Notes: generated from the letters alone by a model not told the origin. A stretch of 64,000 bases of DNA from Streptomyces filamentosus (GCF_014654895.1 NZ_BNBE01000001.1:3308501-3372500), one strand, 5' to 3'; positions 17,069 to 26,472 are shown, counted from the first letter of the stretch. Numbers and translations: made by a program.

Positions 17069-17605
17069 TCACGCCGTGCGCTCGCGCACGTCCGCGAGGG
17101 TCGCGCCCGCGTGGGCGACCAGTTCCTTCGGGGGCAGGGCGAAGACCGAGTGCGGGGTGCCGGCCGCGGCCCACACCAGGGCGTGGCCGAGGAGGCCCTC
17201 GTCGGCGAGGACGCGGGTCCGGGTGAGGTGCCCGAAGGGCGGTACGCCTCCGATCGCGTAGCCGGTGGTCTCCCGCACCACCCGCGCGTCCGCACGGGTG
17301 ACCTCCGCCGCGCCCAGCGCCTCCCGCACCCGCTCGACGTCCACCCGCGAGGCCCCGTCCATGAGGACCAGCACGGGCACCCCGTCCGCCGCGAAGATCA
17401 GCGACTTCACGATCTCGGAGACCTCGCAGCCGATGGCGTCGGCGGCCTGCTGGGCGGTGCGGGTCTCGTCCGGGAAGCGGCGGACCTCGACGTCGAGGCC
17501 CAACTCGGCGAGCGCGGCGGCGAATCGGGGGTGGGCGGGGGAGGCGGAGGCGTCAGGGGTTCCGGTCGTCATGCCCCGCACCGTAGCGGTGGGTGTAGGG
17601 GGCAT
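17069..17605 (-). CDS. YbaK/EbsC family aminoacyl-tRNA deacylase
   Basis: This protein of about 178 residues has the YbaK/ProX editing fold: RFPDETRTAQQAADAIGCEV, the conserved Lys in EIVKSLIFAADG, RVDVERVREALG, GYAIGGVPPFGH and a C-terminal FALPPKELVAHAGA. The family hydrolyses mischarged tRNAs such as Cys- or Ala-tRNA(Pro). Two starts are possible: the ATG at 17605 has a very strong Shine-Dalgarno (AAAGGAGG), while the ATG at 17572 matches the usual N-terminus but lacks one. I prefer 17605. The penicillin-binding protein gene ends 30 bp upstream. Confidence 0.87.
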   Translation of the reverse strand: MPPTPTATVRGMTTGTPDASASPAHPRFAAALAELGLDVEVRRFPDETRTAQQAADAIGCEVSEIVKSLIFAADGVPVLVLMDGASRVDVERVREALGAAEVTRADARVVRETTGYAIGGVPPFGHLTRTRVLADEGLLGHALVWAAAGTPHSVFALPPKELVAHAGATLADVRERTA

Positions 17606-17634
17606 GCGACCTCCTTTCCTGCCGGGGCCCCGGC

Positions 17635-19266
17635 TCAGCCCGCCTTCAGGACCGCCGCCACCACCGGTCCCGCCGCGTCGCCGCCGTGGCCGCCCGCCTG
17701 GACGACGGCGGCGGCGGCGAGGTCGCCGGAGTAGCCGGTGAACCAGCTGTTGGAGTCCTGGCCCTCGACCTCCGCCGAGCCCGTCTTGGCGCCCTTCGGC
17801 GAGGACACCGGGGCCATGGCCTGCCGGGCGGTGCCGTGCGGGGCGGTGGCCGCGGCCCGCATCATCTTCTGGAGCCCCTCGGCGACCGCGCCGGGCAGCG
17901 GCTCGGCCTCGGCGAACTCCCGGCCGTCCAGGTCCTTCGGTATCAGGTACGGCTGGAGGAAGCCGCCGTTCTTCACGGTCGCGGAGACCGACGCCATGTT
18001 CAGCGCGTTCATCTCGATCTTCCCCTGGCCGATGTACGAGGCCGCCGTCTCGGGCCCGGCGGACTCGGGCACCGCCCCGTCCCAGGTCGCCACGCCGGCC
18101 GACCACCGCTCGCCGATGCCGAACCACTTGCGGGCGGTGTCACCGAGCGCGGTGTTGTGGACGCCCTTCTTCTTCAGCGGCGTGATCGCCTTGATGAAGG
18201 CGGTGTTGCAGGACCGCGCGAAGGCGTTGGTCAGGTCGCCGCTGGTGGTGAAGCGGTCGAGGTTCTGGAAGGTCCGTCCGTCCCACTGCACGTCCGCCGG
18301 GCACAGCACCGGCGAATCCGGACCGGCGACGTCGTACCGCATCATCATCGCCGCCGTCACGATCTTCATCGTGGAGCCGGGCGCCTGCTTCCCGAGGAAG
18401 GCCGTGTTGTAGCCCGACGCCGGGTTGTTGGCGACCGCCCGTATCGCGCCGGTCGACGGTTCGACGGCGGCGACGGCCGCGTTCGGGAAGTCCTTCACGG
18501 CCTTCTCCGCCGCCGCCTGCACGCCCGCGTCGATCGTCGTCCGCAGCTCGCCCGGCTTGCCCTTCGACAGCACCAGGAGCGTGGTGCCGGGCACGCCCTC
18601 CGCGTTCTCGATCCAGGTCTCGACGCCCGCCTCGCCGCCGGCCTTCCCGCCGTACCGCTGCCGCAGCGCGTCCAGGACGGGCACCAGGGACGGGTACTTC
18701 TCGGGCGGCAGCGCGACGCCCTCGTGGTCCAGCGCCTCGACCGCGGGGGCCTTGGCGGTGCCGGTCCGCAGGGTGGCGCCGGGGGCCAGCTTCGGGTGCA
18801 GGACGGTGGGCGTCCAGCGCACCAGCGGCCGGCCGGTGGACTCGCCGCGGACGACGGCGAGCTTCGACGCGTACGTCCACGGCTTCGACACCCCCTCGTA
18901 CGTGACGGTCGCCTTCACCGTGAACGACACCGTCGCCCCCACCGGCGCCCGGGCCGTGACCTCCATCGCCGAGACGCCGCCGCCCTCGCGGTACGCGGCG
19001 ATCGCCGGGCCCGCCGCCACCGGGTCGTTCGTCAACTGCCCGGCCCGGTCGGCCTCCCCGGCCGCCCAGGCGGCGAGGAAGTCCCGCGTGGTGGCGGTGA
19101 CCTCCTCCTCCGTGACCGGTCCGGTGCGCCGCGCCCCCGCCTGCGTGCCGATGTCCTCCGAGCCGCCCGTGATCCCGCTCCAGAGGTTGTACCCCCCGTA
19201 CCCGACGCCGCTCGCGACGACGAGGAACACACCTCCGACGACCGCGGTCTTCGCTCCACTGCGCAT
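17635..19266 (-). CDS. Class B-like penicillin-binding protein with NTF2-like N-terminal domain
   Basis: This 543-residue protein has an N-terminal membrane anchor (AVVGGVFLVVASGVGYGGYNL), an NTF2/MecA_N-like domain at about 50-150, a dimerisation region and a transpeptidase domain. All three active-site motifs are present: STMK (Ser298), SCN (Ser352) and KTGSAE (Lys494). It should cross-link peptidoglycan outside the membrane. Of the peptidoglycan enzymes this domain order is known for MecA/PBP2a-type proteins and for several Streptomyces sporulation PBPs. It is divergent from the WXG-like cluster across a 220-bp gap. Confidence 0.92.
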   Translation of the reverse strand: MRSGAKTAVVGGVFLVVASGVGYGGYNLWSGITGGSEDIGTQAGARRTGPVTEEEVTATTRDFLAAWAAGEADRAGQLTNDPVAAGPAIAAYREGGGVSAMEVTARAPVGATVSFTVKATVTYEGVSKPWTYASKLAVVRGESTGRPLVRWTPTVLHPKLAPGATLRTGTAKAPAVEALDHEGVALPPEKYPSLVPVLDALRQRYGGKAGGEAGVETWIENAEGVPGTTLLVLSKGKPGELRTTIDAGVQAAAEKAVKDFPNAAVAAVEPSTGAIRAVANNPASGYNTAFLGKQAPGSTMKIVTAAMMMRYDVAGPDSPVLCPADVQWDGRTFQNLDRFTTSGDLTNAFARSCNTAFIKAITPLKKKGVHNTALGDTARKWFGIGERWSAGVATWDGAVPESAGPETAASYIGQGKIEMNALNMASVSATVKNGGFLQPYLIPKDLDGREFAEAEPLPGAVAEGLQKMMRAAATAPHGTARQAMAPVSSPKGAKTGSAEVEGQDSNSWFTGYSGDLAAAAVVQAGGHGGDAAGPVVAAVLKAG

Positions 19267-19486
19267 GACTTGGGTTCCCCTCCCCGTGTGGACCATCGAG
19301 TGAATCAGCCGCCTCTGACAACTGTCGAGCGAGAACGGCCACACCTGTCACATCCGGCGTGCGGGACTTTTCCCCTGCGAAGGAACGGTGAAGACGGGAG
19401 AAGTCCGTACTCGCCCGTGGTGTCGGCGTCCCGCCTCCTTAAGATGCCGTCTGGCGTTGCCACCGCATCGACGGGAAGGAGCCGGC

Positions 19487-20011
19487 ATGGCGTGGGACGA
19501 GTGGAACCAGCTCAAGGCGGAGGCGGCCGGGGCCTCCTCGACGCGGATGCAGCTGAACCGGGTGCCGGACGAACCGGACGGCAAGTCGCTGTCCACGAAC
19601 AGCCAGGGCGACCTGAAGGTCGTCAACGAGCACCTCTCGAAGATCGGCGACCACGCCTTCGGCCTCTACAACCGCCTGTGGCGCGAGGGCCGGGTGGCCG
19701 AGACCACCACCGACTCCGCCGCCTCCGACCTCTCCGGGCAGGGCTTCGAGCTGGGCGGCGCGCTCACCCACGTCTCCCTCCGGTGGTCCTCCGCGCTCGC
19801 GGACCTCATGGACGCCTGCGCGCACATCTCGAACCACATGGACTACACGAAGAACGCCCACGCGGGCGACGAGACCTTCATCGAGCGGCGCATGAGCGGC
19901 ATCGCCACCCTCGACGCCGGCTTCGACGAGCGGGCGTCCGAACCCGGCAGGCCGAACGACCTCGTGTACGGCGACAAGGAAGACAAGGGCGACAAGAAGG
20001 ACGGCGAGTGA
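19487..20011 (+). CDS. Helical WXG100-like hypothetical protein
   Basis: This 174-residue protein is almost entirely helical by composition. It opens MAWDEWNQLKAEAAG, has a central helix with the spaced Trp/Cys pattern RWSSALADLMDACAHISNHM and ends in a Lys/Asp-rich tail. The size and helix-turn-helix hairpin resemble WXG100-like substrates or chaperones of type VII secretion, but no exact WXG is present. GGGAAGGAG precedes the ATG. Its stop overlaps the next ATG by one base (TGATG), so it is coupled to the large second protein. Confidence 0.72.
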   Translation: MAWDEWNQLKAEAAGASSTRMQLNRVPDEPDGKSLSTNSQGDLKVVNEHLSKIGDHAFGLYNRLWREGRVAETTTDSAASDLSGQGFELGGALTHVSLRWSSALADLMDACAHISNHMDYTKNAHAGDETFIERRMSGIATLDAGFDERASEPGRPNDLVYGDKEDKGDKKDGE

Positions 20012-22314
20012 TGGACTTCGACACCCTGCTGCACGCCAAGTTCGGCACGTTCGACACCGCGCTCACCGACTGGAACACCCTCGTCACCAACCTGGAGAAA
20101 CTGGAGAAGGACGCGAGCGAGGGCCTGAAGGGCGCCGCCGCCAAGGCCGACTGGTCGGGCGTGAACTCGCAGGTCGGCCGGAGGTTCATCGACAAGACCG
20201 CCGGCGAGTTCGCCGACGCGCACACCCAGGCCACCTCCGTCCGCAACATCCTCCGCGACACCCTCGGCGAGCTGAAGAAGGCCAAGGGCGACCTGGAGCA
20301 GGCCATCTCGTCGGCGCGGCAGCGGAACGTCTCCGTCGTCCCCTCGGGGAAGAACTTCACGGCCAAGGCCGTCGACGGCGACGCCGGCAAGGACGTCACC
20401 CAGGCCACCGTCGACGGCGTGCGCGACGAGATCGACAGGATCATCCGGAGCGCCGCCGAGAGCGACAGCTCCGCCGCCAAGATCCTGCGCGCCCTCGTCG
20501 ACCAGGCCGAGAAGGGCTTCGGCGACGCGAAGTACGCCGACCGGGACCAGGCCGCCGCCGCCATCAAGGAGGCGGAGGACCTCGCGGCCCTCGCCAAGAA
20601 GGACCCGGGCAAGCTGACGGAGGCCGAGTTCGACAAGCTGCTGAACGGCCTCACCCGGTACAGCGGCGACGACCTCTTCGCCACCACCTTCGCCCAGAAG
20701 CTCGGCGCCCAGGGCACCCTCGACTTCTGGGCCGGGCTCAACGACCCGAACAGCCGCGACCACGCCGCCGACGGCAAGCGCTTCGACCAGTACAAGGACC
20801 TCCAGAAGCAGCTGGGCCTGACCCTCGCCAACGCCACCCAGAGCGGCAGCACGGACATGTCGCGCTGGAAGTTCGACATGCTCCAGGCCGTGGAGAAGCC
20901 GGTCGGCGGCACCTACGGCGTCTCCGGCTACGTCGTCATGAGCAACCTCATGCGCTGGGGCGACTACGACGACGACTTCCTCACCGGCTACGGCACCAAC
21001 ATGCTCGCCAAGGAACAGGAGGGCGTACGCAACGGCGCCCGCCCCGAACAGATCTGGGGCTACCACGGCGGCGGCCTCTGGCCCCACCTGAACACCACCG
21101 GCACCGACTTCGGCTTCGACCCGATGACCGGCTACATGAAGGCCCTCTCCCACAGCCCCGACGCCGCCACGGAATTCTTCAACTCCGAGTTCATCGCCAA
21201 GGACGCCGAGAACAACCCCTTCACCCGCGACACCGACGGCAACGGCAAGAAGGGCCACATCGGCCTCTCCAACTTCCAGTACCTCTTCGAGGAGCGGGAG
21301 TGGATGCAGGAGCAGGACTCCGAGGGAGAGGACAGCATCTCCGGCAAGAACTACCTGGCGGCCGCGCTGGAGGCGGCGACCACGGGCCACCCGGCCGGCG
21401 AGCTCCCGACCTCCGCGACGAGCGTCCACTCGGAGGAGCAGGCGAAGCTGTACGCCGACATCGTCAAGTCCGTCTCCCAGGACCCCTCCCGCCTCACCGA
21501 CAACAGCTTCATGTCGGACAGCATGGGACAGATCTCGGCGGAGTACATGGCGGACATCCACCGCGGACTGCGCGCGGGCGACGCCGGCGAGGACAGGCTC
21601 TACCCGATCGCGGGGGCGGCGGCCCCCCTCAACGAGCAGGACCTCACCCGCTTCCTGTACACCGTGGGACAGAACCCCGAGGGGTACGCGGCCGTCAGCG
21701 TCGGCCAGCACGCCTACACGGCGGGGATGCTGGAGCACCACTTCGCCCACCCCGACGCCTTCGTCGACCAGGAGGGGAACACCCCCGCGCAGAACCTGGA
21801 GAAGGCCACCGGCGCCATCGCCCACAACGCCGGCGAGATCCAGGGCATGCTGGGAGCCGGCCGCGCGTACGCCGCCGAGCTGGACGCGGGCAACAAGGAC
21901 GCCGAGTTCAACGACGCCATCACGAAGGCGGGCGAGCTCGGCGAGTCCCTCGTCGGCATCGGCGTCGGCGTCGGCACCGCGTCGATGGTCGGACCGGGCG
22001 GCGTCATCGTCGGCGGCATCGCGGAGACGGTCGCGGGCGAGATCATTGGCGGCCTCACCGACGGCCTGATGAAGGACAGCTCGGGCGAGGTCATCTACCG
22101 CAACGGCGAGGAGATCAACGCGACCCGCGAGTCGACCTTCGCCCTCGTGGAGAAGGCCGCCCAGGAGTCGGAGAAGAAGTCGGGCGCGTCCTACCCGGGC
22201 GTGGTGTCCTCGATCGCGGGCCAGGCCGAAGCGGGCTTCACCTCCGCCCACACCAACATCCGCGACTACTGCGAGGGCATGGGCGTCCCGAACGAGCTGG
22301 AGAAGGACAAGTGA
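20011..22314 (+). CDS. Large helical protein with WXG-like N-terminus (putative secreted or phage-like)
   Basis: This 767-residue protein begins with an about 110-residue helical hairpin containing DWSGVNSQVGRRFIDKTAGE, reminiscent of LXG/WXG T7SS substrates. A helical middle follows (residues 110-420), then a unique core with NTTGTDFGFDPMTGYMKALS and TRDTDGNGKKGHIGLSNF, and near 640-690 a glycine-rich hydrophobic segment (GIGVGVGTASMVGPGGVIVG). No toxin catalytic motif is apparent. I believe similar genes occur in other Streptomyces as uncharacterised domain proteins. It lies between the coupled helical protein and a membrane-anchored Cys-rich protein. Confidence 0.7.
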   Translation: MDFDTLLHAKFGTFDTALTDWNTLVTNLEKLEKDASEGLKGAAAKADWSGVNSQVGRRFIDKTAGEFADAHTQATSVRNILRDTLGELKKAKGDLEQAISSARQRNVSVVPSGKNFTAKAVDGDAGKDVTQATVDGVRDEIDRIIRSAAESDSSAAKILRALVDQAEKGFGDAKYADRDQAAAAIKEAEDLAALAKKDPGKLTEAEFDKLLNGLTRYSGDDLFATTFAQKLGAQGTLDFWAGLNDPNSRDHAADGKRFDQYKDLQKQLGLTLANATQSGSTDMSRWKFDMLQAVEKPVGGTYGVSGYVVMSNLMRWGDYDDDFLTGYGTNMLAKEQEGVRNGARPEQIWGYHGGGLWPHLNTTGTDFGFDPMTGYMKALSHSPDAATEFFNSEFIAKDAENNPFTRDTDGNGKKGHIGLSNFQYLFEEREWMQEQDSEGEDSISGKNYLAAALEAATTGHPAGELPTSATSVHSEEQAKLYADIVKSVSQDPSRLTDNSFMSDSMGQISAEYMADIHRGLRAGDAGEDRLYPIAGAAAPLNEQDLTRFLYTVGQNPEGYAAVSVGQHAYTAGMLEHHFAHPDAFVDQEGNTPAQNLEKATGAIAHNAGEIQGMLGAGRAYAAELDAGNKDAEFNDAITKAGELGESLVGIGVGVGTASMVGPGGVIVGGIAETVAGEIIGGLTDGLMKDSSGEVIYRNGEEINATRESTFALVEKAAQESEKKSGASYPGVVSSIAGQAEAGFTSAHTNIRDYCEGMGVPNELEKDK

Positions 22315-22316
22315 CC

Positions 22317-22943
22317 ATGAACCCGGCGAAGAAGCGCGGCATCGCCGCCCTCGTCGTCCTGGCGCTGGCCGCCGCCTGGGCCGGCATCAGCCACGCCACC
22401 AACACCCCGCCCTTCAAGAAGCCGAAGGGGACGATCGAGGCGAGCGAGCTGTGCCCGTCCTTCGGGACGTCGCAGGAGGCGGCGGACATCCTGAACCGGC
22501 TCCTGCCGTACGCCGTCTCCTACCGGATCCCCCGTGAGGGAGGCACGCCCCGCGGCCTGAGCCCCACCGACCTGCACCACCTGTCGAGCTGTTCCATCAG
22601 CGGGGACGGCCGTCGGCTGCTGCTGGCGCGCACGGAGATGGGGGCCTGGAGCAGCGAGCAGAGCTGGCGGGAGGAAGTGCTCGGCAACACCGACGGGCGC
22701 AGGCCGGTGGCCTTCGACGCCGGGCGCTGGGCCTTCACCACGACCCCGGAGAACCTGAGGGTCGCGGCGGTCCACTCCGCCTGCCTGCCGTACGGAGACT
22801 CCAGTCTGAGCACCTACGTCGAGCTCCGCGGCCCCGCCCCCGCCGACCGTGTCGACGACCTCCGCCGCCTCGCCGAGATCGCCGCCGAGCAGGCCCACAA
22901 GGCGGCCCACTGCACGGTCCCCGCGGACACTCCCCGGAAGTAG
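22317..22943 (+). CDS. Membrane-anchored hypothetical protein, Cys-containing
   Basis: This 208-residue protein has one N-terminal helix (RGIAALVVLALAAAWAGISHA) and an extracytoplasmic domain with four Cys (ASELCPSFG, LSSCSISGDG, HSACLPYGD, AAHCTVPAD), suggesting two disulfides. The ATG at 22317 fits GAAGGA spacing better than the GTG at 22311, which would overlap the previous stop. I recognise no family. It completes a three-gene transcription unit with the two helical proteins and probably faces the cell wall. Confidence 0.68.
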   Translation: MNPAKKRGIAALVVLALAAAWAGISHATNTPPFKKPKGTIEASELCPSFGTSQEAADILNRLLPYAVSYRIPREGGTPRGLSPTDLHHLSSCSISGDGRRLLLARTEMGAWSSEQSWREEVLGNTDGRRPVAFDAGRWAFTTTPENLRVAAVHSACLPYGDSSLSTYVELRGPAPADRVDDLRRLAEIAAEQAHKAAHCTVPADTPRK

Positions 22944-22953
22944 GCGAGGCCAC

Positions 22954-22990
22954 GAGGAGAGGGCGCGACCACTGGTCGCGCCCTCTCCTC
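22954..22990. terminator. Bidirectional hairpin between convergent genes
   Basis: Perfect 17-bp arms (GAGGAGAGGGCGCGACC and its complement) flank a 3-nt loop, between the three-gene cluster and the convergent Pmt gene. Confidence 0.8.
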
Positions 22991-23002
22991 ACGTCCGCGC
23001 GG

Positions 23003-24760
23003 CTAGACCCACGTGTCCAGCCACATCCGCGCCCGCCATTGATCCATCGGGATCGGCGTCGCCGTGTAGATCGGCCAGAAGTAGATGAAGTTCCAGACGA
23101 TCAGGAGGACCAGGCAGCCGGCGGCGACGGCGCCGAAGGTGCGGCGTCTCTCCGTGGAGCCCTTGGGGCCGATGATCGCGCCGATCATCATGGCGACGGC
23201 GAGGCAGAGGTAGGGGACGAAGACGACGGCGTAGAAGACGAAGATGGTGCGTTCCTGGTAGAGGAACCAGGGGACCCAGCCCGCGGCGACCGCGCAGGCG
23301 ATCGCCCCGGCGCGCCAGTCGCGGCGGAAGGCCCAGCGCCACAGGACGTACACGAGGGCGAAGCAGGCGGCCCACCACAGGAGCGGGGTGCCGAGGGCGA
23401 GGATCTCCTGGGCGCACTTCTCGCCCGCGGAGGCGGGGCAGCCCGCGGTGCCGGGGGCGGGGGACTCGTAGAAGTAGGAGACCGGGCGGCCGAGGACGAT
23501 CCAGGACCAGGGGTTCGACTCGTACGTGTGGGGCGAGGTGAGGCCCACGTGGAACTTGTACACCTCGGTCTCGTAGTGCCACAGGCTGCGCAGCCACTCG
23601 GGCAGCCAGGACCAGGTGCCGCCGCCGCCCGGGAGGGCGTCCTGCTTGGCGGCCCAGTCGCGGAAGTAGCCCTTGTCGGTGGCGAGCCAGCCGGACCAGG
23701 TCGCCAGGTAGGTCACCAGGGCCACCGGCACCACCGACACGAACGCGGGCAGCACGTCCTTCTTCAGGACCGCGAGGTACGGGCGGACCGCGCCGGCCGT
23801 GCGGCGGGCGCCGACGTCCCACAGGACGGTCATCAGGCCGAAGCCGACCATCACGTACAGGCCGTTCCACTTGGTGGCGGCGGCGAGGCCCAGCATCACG
23901 CCGGCCGCGATCCGCCACGGGCGCCAGCCGAGCCGCAGGGTCTCGGCGATCTCCGCGTCGGGGCGGAGCACGCCCTCCTCGTCCTCCGGGAGCGCCGCCG
24001 CGATCCGCTTCCTGGTCCGGTCCCGGTCGAGGACCAGACAGCCGAAGGCGGCCAGCACGAAGAACATCAGCACCTGGTCGAGGAGCGCGGTGCGGCTCAT
24101 CACGAAGTGCAGGCCGTCGACGGCGAGCAGCAGCCCGGCGAGGCAGCCGAGGAAGGTGGAGCGGAAGAGGCGGCGGCCGATCCGGCACAGCATCAGGACG
24201 GAGAGCGTCCCGAGCAGCGCGACCATGAACCGCCAGCCGAACGGTTCGAAGCCGAAGATCTTCTCGCCGAGGCCGATGACCCACTTGCCCATGGGCGGGT
24301 GGACGACGTAGCCGGGGTCGGTGGGGATGAGGACCGAGCCCGGGTCCTTCAGGATCGTCTTGTCGATGTCCTTGGGCCACGCCCCCTCGTAGCCCTGGTT
24401 GATCAGGGCCCAGGAGTCCTTGGCGTAGTACGTCTCGTCGAATATCACCGCGTGCGGCTTGCCCAGGTTCCAGAACCGGAGCACGCCCGCGACGGCCGCG
24501 ACCAGCAGCGGGCCGCCCCACGCGGCCAGCCGCCACAGCCGGTCGGCCGCCGCCGGGCCCAGCCCGAGCAGCGACGTGATCCGTGGCGAGGGCCGGGTGT
24601 ACGGCGGGTCGAGCCGGTCCCTCGTGCCGATGGCGAGGGTGCCTGCGGCGGGCGGGCGGTAGCCGAAGCGACGCAGCCGCAGCTGCCACGAAGAGGGCTC
24701 GGCCACGGTCGGCGCCATGGAGTGCTGGCCCTCCGGGGCCTCGGGTGCGGTACGGGTCAC
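23003..24760 (-). CDS. pmt: Polyprenol-phosphate-mannose protein O-mannosyltransferase (Pmt, GT39)
   Basis: This 585-residue multi-pass protein has the GT39 catalytic segment FDETYYAKDSWAL in the first loop after helix one, then WPKDIDKTILKDPG, YVVHPPMGKWVIGLGEK and a C-terminal membrane block. Bacterial Pmt transfers mannose to Ser/Thr of exported proteins. The start is uncertain: the GTG at 24760 (VTRTAPEAPEG) lacks a clear ribosome site, and an ATG at 24718 (MAPTVAEPSSW) is possible. It is convergent with the WXG-like cluster, and a low-complexity repeat region separates it from the divergent rsmI. Confidence 0.92.
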   Translation of the reverse strand: MTRTAPEAPEGQHSMAPTVAEPSSWQLRLRRFGYRPPAAGTLAIGTRDRLDPPYTRPSPRITSLLGLGPAAADRLWRLAAWGGPLLVAAVAGVLRFWNLGKPHAVIFDETYYAKDSWALINQGYEGAWPKDIDKTILKDPGSVLIPTDPGYVVHPPMGKWVIGLGEKIFGFEPFGWRFMVALLGTLSVLMLCRIGRRLFRSTFLGCLAGLLLAVDGLHFVMSRTALLDQVLMFFVLAAFGCLVLDRDRTRKRIAAALPEDEEGVLRPDAEIAETLRLGWRPWRIAAGVMLGLAAATKWNGLYVMVGFGLMTVLWDVGARRTAGAVRPYLAVLKKDVLPAFVSVVPVALVTYLATWSGWLATDKGYFRDWAAKQDALPGGGGTWSWLPEWLRSLWHYETEVYKFHVGLTSPHTYESNPWSWIVLGRPVSYFYESPAPGTAGCPASAGEKCAQEILALGTPLLWWAACFALVYVLWRWAFRRDWRAGAIACAVAAGWVPWFLYQERTIFVFYAVVFVPYLCLAVAMMIGAIIGPKGSTERRRTFGAVAAGCLVLLIVWNFIYFWPIYTATPIPMDQWRARMWLDTWV

Positions 24761-24800
24761 CGCGCCATCGTAGGGACTGCGTCTGTGCGCGTCGCCTGTC

Positions 24801-24960
24801 CGGGCGGTACGGGGCGGGGCGGGGCGCCGGTACGGGCGGGTGCGGGGAGGGGAGGGGGAGCGGTACGGGCGGGTGCGGCGCGGGCGCGAGTACGGGTACG
24901 GACGCCGGTACGGGGGGGTACGGGCGGGTACGGATGCGGGCGCGGGTGCGGATGCGGGCG
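24801..24960. repeat. Degenerate GGTACGGGCGGGTGCGG-type low-complexity block
   Basis: The gap between pmt and rsmI is full of imperfect copies of GGTACGGGCGG and GATGCGGGCGCGGGTGCG. It is not coding in any convincing frame. It probably arose by slippage, and its effect on the two divergent promoters is unknown. Confidence 0.7.
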
Positions 24961-25006
24961 CCCCTCCCCGGCCGCCGGGGCCGTCGCGGGCTGGGAGGAT
25001 GGGCGG

Positions 25007-25852
25007 GTGACAGGAACGCTGGTACTCGCAGGCACCCCCATCGGCGACATCGCGGACGCGCCGCCCCGGCTCGTCGCCGAGCTGGAGGGGGCGGACATCG
25101 TCGCGGCCGAGGACACCCGCCGGCTGCGCGGGCTGACCCGGGCGCTCGGCGTGCACACGACGGGCCGGGTCGTCTCCTACTTCGAGGGGAACGAGTCGGC
25201 CCGGACGCCCGAACTGGTCGAGGCGCTGACCGGCGGGGCCCGGGTGCTGCTGGTGACCGACGCGGGCATGCCGTCGGTCTCCGACCCCGGCTACCGCCTG
25301 GTCGCCGCCGCCGTGGAGGCGGACATCAAGGTGACCGCCGTCCCCGGCCCGTCCGCCGTGCTCACCGCGCTCGCGCTCTCCGGCCTGCCCGTCGACCGCT
25401 TCTGCTTCGAGGGCTTCCTGCCCCGGAAGGCGGGCGAGCGGCTCGGCCGGCTGAAGGAGGTCGCCGCCGAGCGCCGCACCCTCGTCTACTTCGAGGCCCC
25501 GCACCGGCTCGACGACACCCTCGACGCGATGGCCGAGGTCTTCGGCACGGACCGCCGCGCGGCCGTCTGCCGGGAGCTGACCAAGACGTACGAGGAGGTC
25601 AAGCGGGGCCCGCTGGGCGAGCTGGCGGCCTGGGCGAAGGAGGGCGTGCGCGGCGAGATCACGGTCGTCGTCGAGGGCGCCCCGGAGACCGGGCCGGAGG
25701 AGCTGGACGCCGCCGAGCTGGTGCGCAGGGTGCGGGTGCGCGAGGAGGCGGGGGAGCGGCGCAAGGAGGCGATCGCGGCCGTCGCCGTGGAGGCGGGGCT
25801 TCCCAAGCGGGAGGTCTTCGATGCGGTGGTGGCGGCAAAGAACGCGTCGTGA
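25007..25852 (+). CDS. rsmI: 16S rRNA (cytidine(1402)-2'-O)-methyltransferase
   Basis: This 281-residue protein is a tetrapyrrole-methylase-fold RNA methyltransferase. The SAM motif is LVLAGTPIGDIADAP, and EDTRRLRG, the DAGMPSVSDPGYRLV loop, VPGPSAVLTALALSG and YFEAPHRLDDTL follow, all standard for RsmI. A C-terminal helical tail is present. The GTG at 25007 is preceded by GGGAGG at 24993. It methylates the ribose of C1402 in 16S rRNA. It is divergent from pmt. Confidence 0.95.
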   Translation: MTGTLVLAGTPIGDIADAPPRLVAELEGADIVAAEDTRRLRGLTRALGVHTTGRVVSYFEGNESARTPELVEALTGGARVLLVTDAGMPSVSDPGYRLVAAAVEADIKVTAVPGPSAVLTALALSGLPVDRFCFEGFLPRKAGERLGRLKEVAAERRTLVYFEAPHRLDDTLDAMAEVFGTDRRAAVCRELTKTYEEVKRGPLGELAAWAKEGVRGEITVVVEGAPETGPEELDAAELVRRVRVREEAGERRKEAIAAVAVEAGLPKREVFDAVVAAKNAS

Positions 25853-25900
25853 AAAGTGACGGGAAAAGCCCGCGAGGCTCCGGAAAGGCTTCGGAAACGG

Positions 25901-25917
25901 TAAAGGGATAACCTTTA
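25901..25917. promoter_or_regulatory. AT-rich palindrome TAAAGG-N5-CCTTTA
   Basis: TAAAGGGATAACCTTTA has perfect 6-bp arms in an unusually AT-rich island (about 25885-25920) of a very GC-rich region, 139 bp upstream of the next gene. It could be an operator or promoter element. It is a poor terminator because the stem is weak. Confidence 0.4.
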
Positions 25918-26055
25918 AGGCAAAGCCGGATCCGGCGCCGGGAGCCTTCGCAGGGCGCTTGGCAAGGGAACGCCCAAAACCATTCCATGCTTCCTTCCGT
26001 GCTGATGCGCTCCGGCCCGAAAAGGCGTCCACTGGACCAGTGGAGAGGAGCTGGA

Positions 26056-26472
26056 ATGAGCGAGACCACCGGCACCGGAACGCCCGTCGCCCATGAGGCG
26101 TACGCCTTCGCCTGCATGCGCTGCGGCTACGGCTGGGAGCAGTCCTACGAGATAGAGCACCACACGGACGCCAGAGGTCAGGCGTTCGTCGTGTACAAGG
26201 CGGACGGAGAGCGGGTCCCGTCCCCGCTGTCGAGCCCGACCTGCATGAACTGCGGTGGCCACGTCGTACGGATCATGCGCGCCGGACAGGTGTCCTCGGT
26301 CCTCGACATGATCGCCGCGACGGAGCACCACCGGCGCGGCTCGAAGGAGACCAGGCCGGTGTCGCCGGCCGGGCCGGTCGGCCAGGAGCTGACCGAGGGG
26401 GACGAGAAGCCGCCGGTCCCGCACCACTGGCACCTCTCCGACCTCCTGCACCCCTTCCGCGGCCGGCACTGA
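26056..26472 (+). CDS. Hypothetical protein with paired CxxC (zinc ribbon-like)
   Basis: This 138-residue protein has two CxxC pairs, CMRCGYGW near residue 20 and CMNCGGHVVR near 60, separated by about 40 residues. This is the pattern of a small zinc ribbon. A disordered acidic/Pro linker leads to a terminal HHWHLSDLLHPFRGRH. The ATG at 26056 follows GAGGAG. I recognise no named family. It lies between rsmI and tatD on the same strand. Confidence 0.7.
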   Translation: MSETTGTGTPVAHEAYAFACMRCGYGWEQSYEIEHHTDARGQAFVVYKADGERVPSPLSSPTCMNCGGHVVRIMRAGQVSSVLDMIAATEHHRRGSKETRPVSPAGPVGQELTEGDEKPPVPHHWHLSDLLHPFRGRH

